This document shows positions 61,696 to 64,000 of a DNA stretch of 64,000 nucleotides, in pieces. Position 1 is the first letter of the stretch, and each line of letters starts with the position of its first letter. Location: positions 62,001 through 126,000 of the forward strand of contig NZ_JACIEW010000007.1 of assembly GCF_014197055.1 (NCBI RefSeq), in the 5' to 3' direction. Both the position numbers and the translations under genes were made by a program. This stretch comes from Devosia subaequoris. Its GTDB lineage: Bacteria > Pseudomonadota > Alphaproteobacteria > Rhizobiales > Devosiaceae. The notes beneath the pieces were generated by a model. It was not told the DNA's origin. It made no database searches and was given only the letters and a program-made list of their open reading frames with translations.

Positions 61696-62196
61696 TCAGG
61701 GCAAGGCTTCAAAGCCCTCGGAGAACCCGTCTAGGGAAACCGGAATGCCGACGCCTTCCTCTGGGGTCTTGAAGACGACGAAGATCGCATCGCTTCCCTC
61801 GGAGAGCACCTTGATGATCTCATCATCAAGCTCGACTTCCGCGATACAGCCATTGGGCAGGCAGCGCACGAAGGCAACTCGCCCCATATCGGTGCCATCG
61901 ACATTGAGGCCCAGGCCATTGGGTAGCAGCACGCCCAGCGGCGCCAACACGCGTAGCAGCCGCGCTTCACGATCTGCCGTGCGCAGGACGATGACCGAGA
62001 GGCCCACATTGGGCTGATCTTCGGCCAGCACATTCTGAATGATGGCACATTGTTCAAAACTGGCGCCCGGCGGCGTGTCGCAGCTCATCTGCCAGTCGCC
62101 ATATTCCGCGCGTACCGTGCCCTGAGCCAGGGTGGGCGCCGCCAGAAATGCCATTGCACATGCACCGATTACACCAAACCGCTTTGCCCAGACCAT
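61696..62196 (-). CDS. Invasion-associated locus B (IalB) family protein
   Basis: ATG 62196 (after GGAAG) gives 166 residues with a signal peptide ending near APTLAQG. The mature part has YGDWQMSCDTPPGASFEQCAIIQ and FVRCLPNGCIAEVELD, the IalB pattern with two cysteine pairs. Homologues are periplasmic proteins of Rhizobiales, named from Bartonella but common in free-living species. Role unknown. It lies on the minus strand just upstream of the PilZ gene, 18 bases away. Confidence 0.88.
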   Translation of the reverse strand: MVWAKRFGVIGACAMAFLAAPTLAQGTVRAEYGDWQMSCDTPPGASFEQCAIIQNVLAEDQPNVGLSVIVLRTADREARLLRVLAPLGVLLPNGLGLNVDGTDMGRVAFVRCLPNGCIAEVELDDEIIKVLSEGSDAIFVVFKTPEEGVGIPVSLDGFSEGFEALP

Positions 62197-62525
62197 CACT
62201 TCTTCCAACTCTCCCGTCGAATCGACGTTTTGCGCGTGGGGTCAGCCTGTTTCCGACACGCACTCGAAGCTGTCAACCAAACCCCTGCTGTCCGGCCCCT
62301 TTTGGGTAGAAACTGCGGCGCACATGAGGCGAGCGGGGCGCCGACCGGCACCAATATGCCGCAGCGTGTACCCCGATGCACAGAATAGACTCGGGGTAAG
62401 CAATGTGATTTAGGTCAAGCACGAGTTTTTGCGCTCCGAAGTTGAGTCGGGGCGGCGTTCGCTATGCCGCTATTCAACCAATCCTGCTTCGGTGCACGCC
62501 GCCAGAACGTGTCGATAGGGGGTAT
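62197..62525. promoter_or_regulatory. Divergent intergenic region between IalB gene and ctaC
   Basis: About 329 bases separate the two divergent starts and must hold both promoters. The one recognisable element is an FNR/FixK-like site at 62405-62418. A GC-rich tract precedes it. No RNA gene was seen. Confidence 0.4.
62405..62418. promoter_or_regulatory. FNR/FixK-like box upstream of ctaC
   Basis: GTGAT-TTAG-GTCAA matches the TTGAT-N4-ATCAA consensus at 8 of 10 positions. It lies about 107 bases upstream of the ctaC start. Oxygen-linked control of an aa3-type oxidase would make sense, but a single imperfect site is weak evidence. Confidence 0.35.
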
Positions 62526-63464
62526 ATGGTGACCGGACAGTTCTTCAGGAAGATGGGTGCCGCGATCGCGGCCGCGACGGCTCTGGTGCCGGCTGCGGTA
62601 TCAGCCCAGGATGCTGCGGTTTTGACCCAGAATGATGCCGGCGGATACGCTGAGCCGGGCCAGTTCCACCTGCAGGAATCGGTGACGCCGATCATGGACT
62701 CCATCGTTGCCTTCCACGATGGCATCCTGATGTGGACCATTGCGCTGATCGTGCTTTTCGTTCTCGCGCTTTTGGTGGTCATCGTGGTGCGGTTCAATGC
62801 CAAGGCCAATCCAGTGCCGGCGCGCTTCACCCACAACACGCTGATCGAAGTGATCTGGACGGTCGTGCCGATCCTGATCCTGGTGGTGATTGCCATTCCG
62901 TCCTTCGGTGTCTTGTCCGACCAGATGACCGTGCCCGATGGTGAGCGCAAATATTTGGGCGCCAATATCTTCTCGCTCGGCGAGGTCGAGGTTCCGGAAG
63001 CTACCATCACCATCAAGGCTTCCGGTGAGCAGTGGTACTGGAATTACGAATATGTGGATCAGGGCGTTGCCTTTGACTCCAATATTCTTTCCGAAGCAGA
63101 GATTGCCGAGTTCAAACCCGGCCAGCCGCGTCTTCTGGCTGTGAACAACGAGTTGGTCGTGCCTGTCGACACCACCGTGCGCCTGCAGGTGACATCCAGC
63201 CCGACCGGTGTGATCCACGCCTTTGCGGTGCCTTCCTTCGGCATCAAGGTCGACGCTGTTCCGGGTCGCCTCAACGAAACCTGGTTCAACGCGCGCGAAA
63301 CCGGCATCTACTACGGTCAGTGTTCCGAGCTTTGCGGCAAGGACCACGCCTATATGCCGATTGCGGTGCGTGTGGTGAGTGCTGAAGAATACGAAGCCTT
63401 CATCACCGCGTTCGCCGAAAGTCGCAACTATGCCGAAGCAGCGTCGCTGCTTCCGGCTCTCTAA
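62526..63464 (+). CDS. ctaC: Cytochrome c oxidase subunit II CtaC/CoxB
   Basis: Subunit II carries the CuA centre that takes electrons from cytochrome c. ATG 62526 gives 312 residues with a signal peptide ending near AAVSA, two membrane segments and a periplasmic cupredoxin domain. CuA ligands are visible: the His in [10 protein letters not shown], then Cys266, Glu268, Cys270, His274 and Met277 in [14 protein letters not shown]. ctaD starts 23 bases after the stop. Confidence 0.97.
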   Translation: MVTGQFFRKMGAAIAAATALVPAAVSAQDAAVLTQNDAGGYAEPGQFHLQESVTPIMDSIVAFHDGILMWTIALIVLFVLALLVVIVVRFNAKANPVPARFTHNTLIEVIWTVVPILILVVIAIPSFGVLSDQMTVPDGERKYLGANIFSLGEVEVPEATITIKASGEQWYWNYEYVDQGVAFDSNILSEAEIAEFKPGQPRLLAVNNELVVPVDTTVRLQVTSSPTGVIHAFAVPSFGIKVDAVPGRLNETWFNARETGIYYGQCSELCGKDHAYMPIAVRVVSAEEYEAFITAFAESRNYAEAASLLPAL

Positions 63465-63487
63465 GCGAAGGGTCAGAGGACAAGACA

Positions 63488-64000
63488 ATGGCAAATACCG
63501 CTAACCTCGAAGCCCATGCCACCGGGCATGACCACGCCAGCCACGACCATCATACCCCCACGGGCTGGCGGCGCTGGGTCTATTCGACCAACCACAAGGA
63601 CATCGGGATCATGTATCTCGTGTTCTCGATCATTGCCGGTGTGATCGGCGGCCTGCTCTCGGGCGCCATGCGCCTGGAGTTGCAGGAGCCGGGCATTCAG
63701 ATCTTCCACGGTCTGGCCGCCATGTCCTACGGTCTTGAGGGTGATGCCGCTCTGGATGCGGGCAAACACATGTTCAACGTGTTTGTATCCGCCCACGCCC
63801 TGATCATGGTGTTCTTCACCGTGATGCCCGCGACCATGGGTGGCTTTGCCAACTATTTTGCGCCGCTGATGGTGGGTGCCCCCGATACAGCCTTCCCCCG
63901 CATCAACAATGTGGCCTTCTGGCTGTTGCCGCCGGCACTGCTGTTGACCGTGATGTCGATGTTCTTCGAAGGCCCGGCCGGCGCGCTTGGCTTTGGTGGC
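63488..64000 (+). CDS. ctaD: Cytochrome c oxidase subunit I CtaD/CoxA, N-terminal part (3' end off window)
   Basis: ATG 63488, with AGAGGA eight bases upstream, opens a frame that runs to the window edge (171 codons visible). After a His-rich N-terminus (several His among residues 10-22) comes [17 protein letters not shown], the first membrane helix of haem-copper oxidases. His103 in [22 protein letters not shown] is the low-spin haem ligand position. Together with ctaC this is an aa3-type oxidase operon. Confidence 0.97.
   Translation, partial: MANTANLEAHATGHDHASHDHHTPTGWRRWVYSTNHKDIGIMYLVFSIIAGVIGGLLSGAMRLELQEPGIQIFHGLAAMSYGLEGDAALDAGKHMFNVFVSAHALIMVFFTVMPATMGGFANYFAPLMVGAPDTAFPRINNVAFWLLPPALLLTVMSMFFEGPAGALGFGG

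Noticed and set aside
1..64000. tRNA, rRNA, prophage, insertion sequence or secondary-metabolite cluster
   Set aside because: Intergenic regions were read on both strands and no cloverleaf, transposase, integrase, phage structural gene or synthase was recognised; this was by eye, so a tRNA scan would be the decisive check.

Overview
The window is a GC-rich, gene-dense bacterial chromosome segment. It looks like an alphaproteobacterium of the order Hyphomicrobiales, and gene content fits Devosia or a near relative best (inference from gene families and order, no database search). Supporting signs are the aerobic cobalamin genes cobN, cobE and cobK, a zwf-pgl-edd Entner-Doudoroff cluster, IalB, DUF1127, DUF2093, DUF4170 and DUF2164 proteins, a MutL with an endonuclease motif, and ctaC-ctaD at the right edge. 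I saw no rRNA, tRNA, CRISPR array, prophage or complete insertion sequence.

Layout. 1-9.6 kb: the end of a HAD hydrolase, ribF, a LuxR-type regulator, ileS, lspA, a lipoprotein, a pseudouridine synthase with a very long charged repeat tail, and rsmD. 9.6-12.9 kb: a zinc-uptake module, znuC-znuB-zur facing znuA, with two Zur-type palindromes between them. 13.1-28.9 kb: a cobalt and cobalamin island. It starts with a cobalamin riboswitch, then a CbiM-like permease, cobW, cobN, an unassigned P-loop kinase and cobO; a cation-efflux gene and a small secreted protein follow on the other strand; then cobE, cobK (opposite strand), cobA, cobB, cobQ, cobD/cbiB and cobU (opposite strand). 29.1-34.2 kb: a sugar kinase in line with zwf, pgl and edd. 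34.2-36.5 kb: two divergent citrate-synthase homologues, one with an N-terminal helix-turn-helix, separated by 84 bp that hold a perfect 24-bp palindrome. 36.5-39.8 kb: a fused VOC dioxygenase/hydrolase overlapping mutL. 39.8-40.5 kb: a structured non-coding stretch with three hairpins. 40.5-49 kb: a lone TadG-like vWA protein and assorted accessory genes (membrane hydrolase, EamA transporter, tadA, ArsR/SRPBCC pair, HTH/membrane-protein pair, MDR oxidoreductase, patatin). 49-60 kb: purD, gshA, rsmE, ubiA, cysQ, DUF4170, an O-antigen-ligase-like protein, an LpxB-related glycosyltransferase, DUF2093 and xseA. 60-64 kb: a LysR regulator, DUF1127, PilZ, IalB, and ctaC plus the start of ctaD.

How parts work together. 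The zinc module senses (Zur) and imports (ZnuABC) zinc. The riboswitch-led operon couples cobalt entry (CbiM-like), a metal-handling GTPase (CobW), cobalt insertion (CobN) and adenosylation (CobO); the downstream genes supply precorrin methylation and reduction, side-chain amidation and nucleotide-loop steps. CobS, CobT and most precorrin methyltransferases must lie elsewhere. The kinase-zwf-pgl-edd cluster can take a phosphorylated hexose to 2-keto-3-deoxy-6-phosphogluconate; its aldolase is not here.

The most interesting signals are: in-frame palindromic repeats inside cobN, with relatives in two intergenic regions; the HTH-citrate synthase with its candidate operator; a candidate structured leader with a terminator hairpin upstream of cobE; the three-hairpin region upstream of mutL; the unassigned kinase inside the cobN-cobO operon; and a cysQ-DUF4170...DUF2093-xseA locus where, as I recall, relatives carry the Kdo transferase and lipid A kinase genes.
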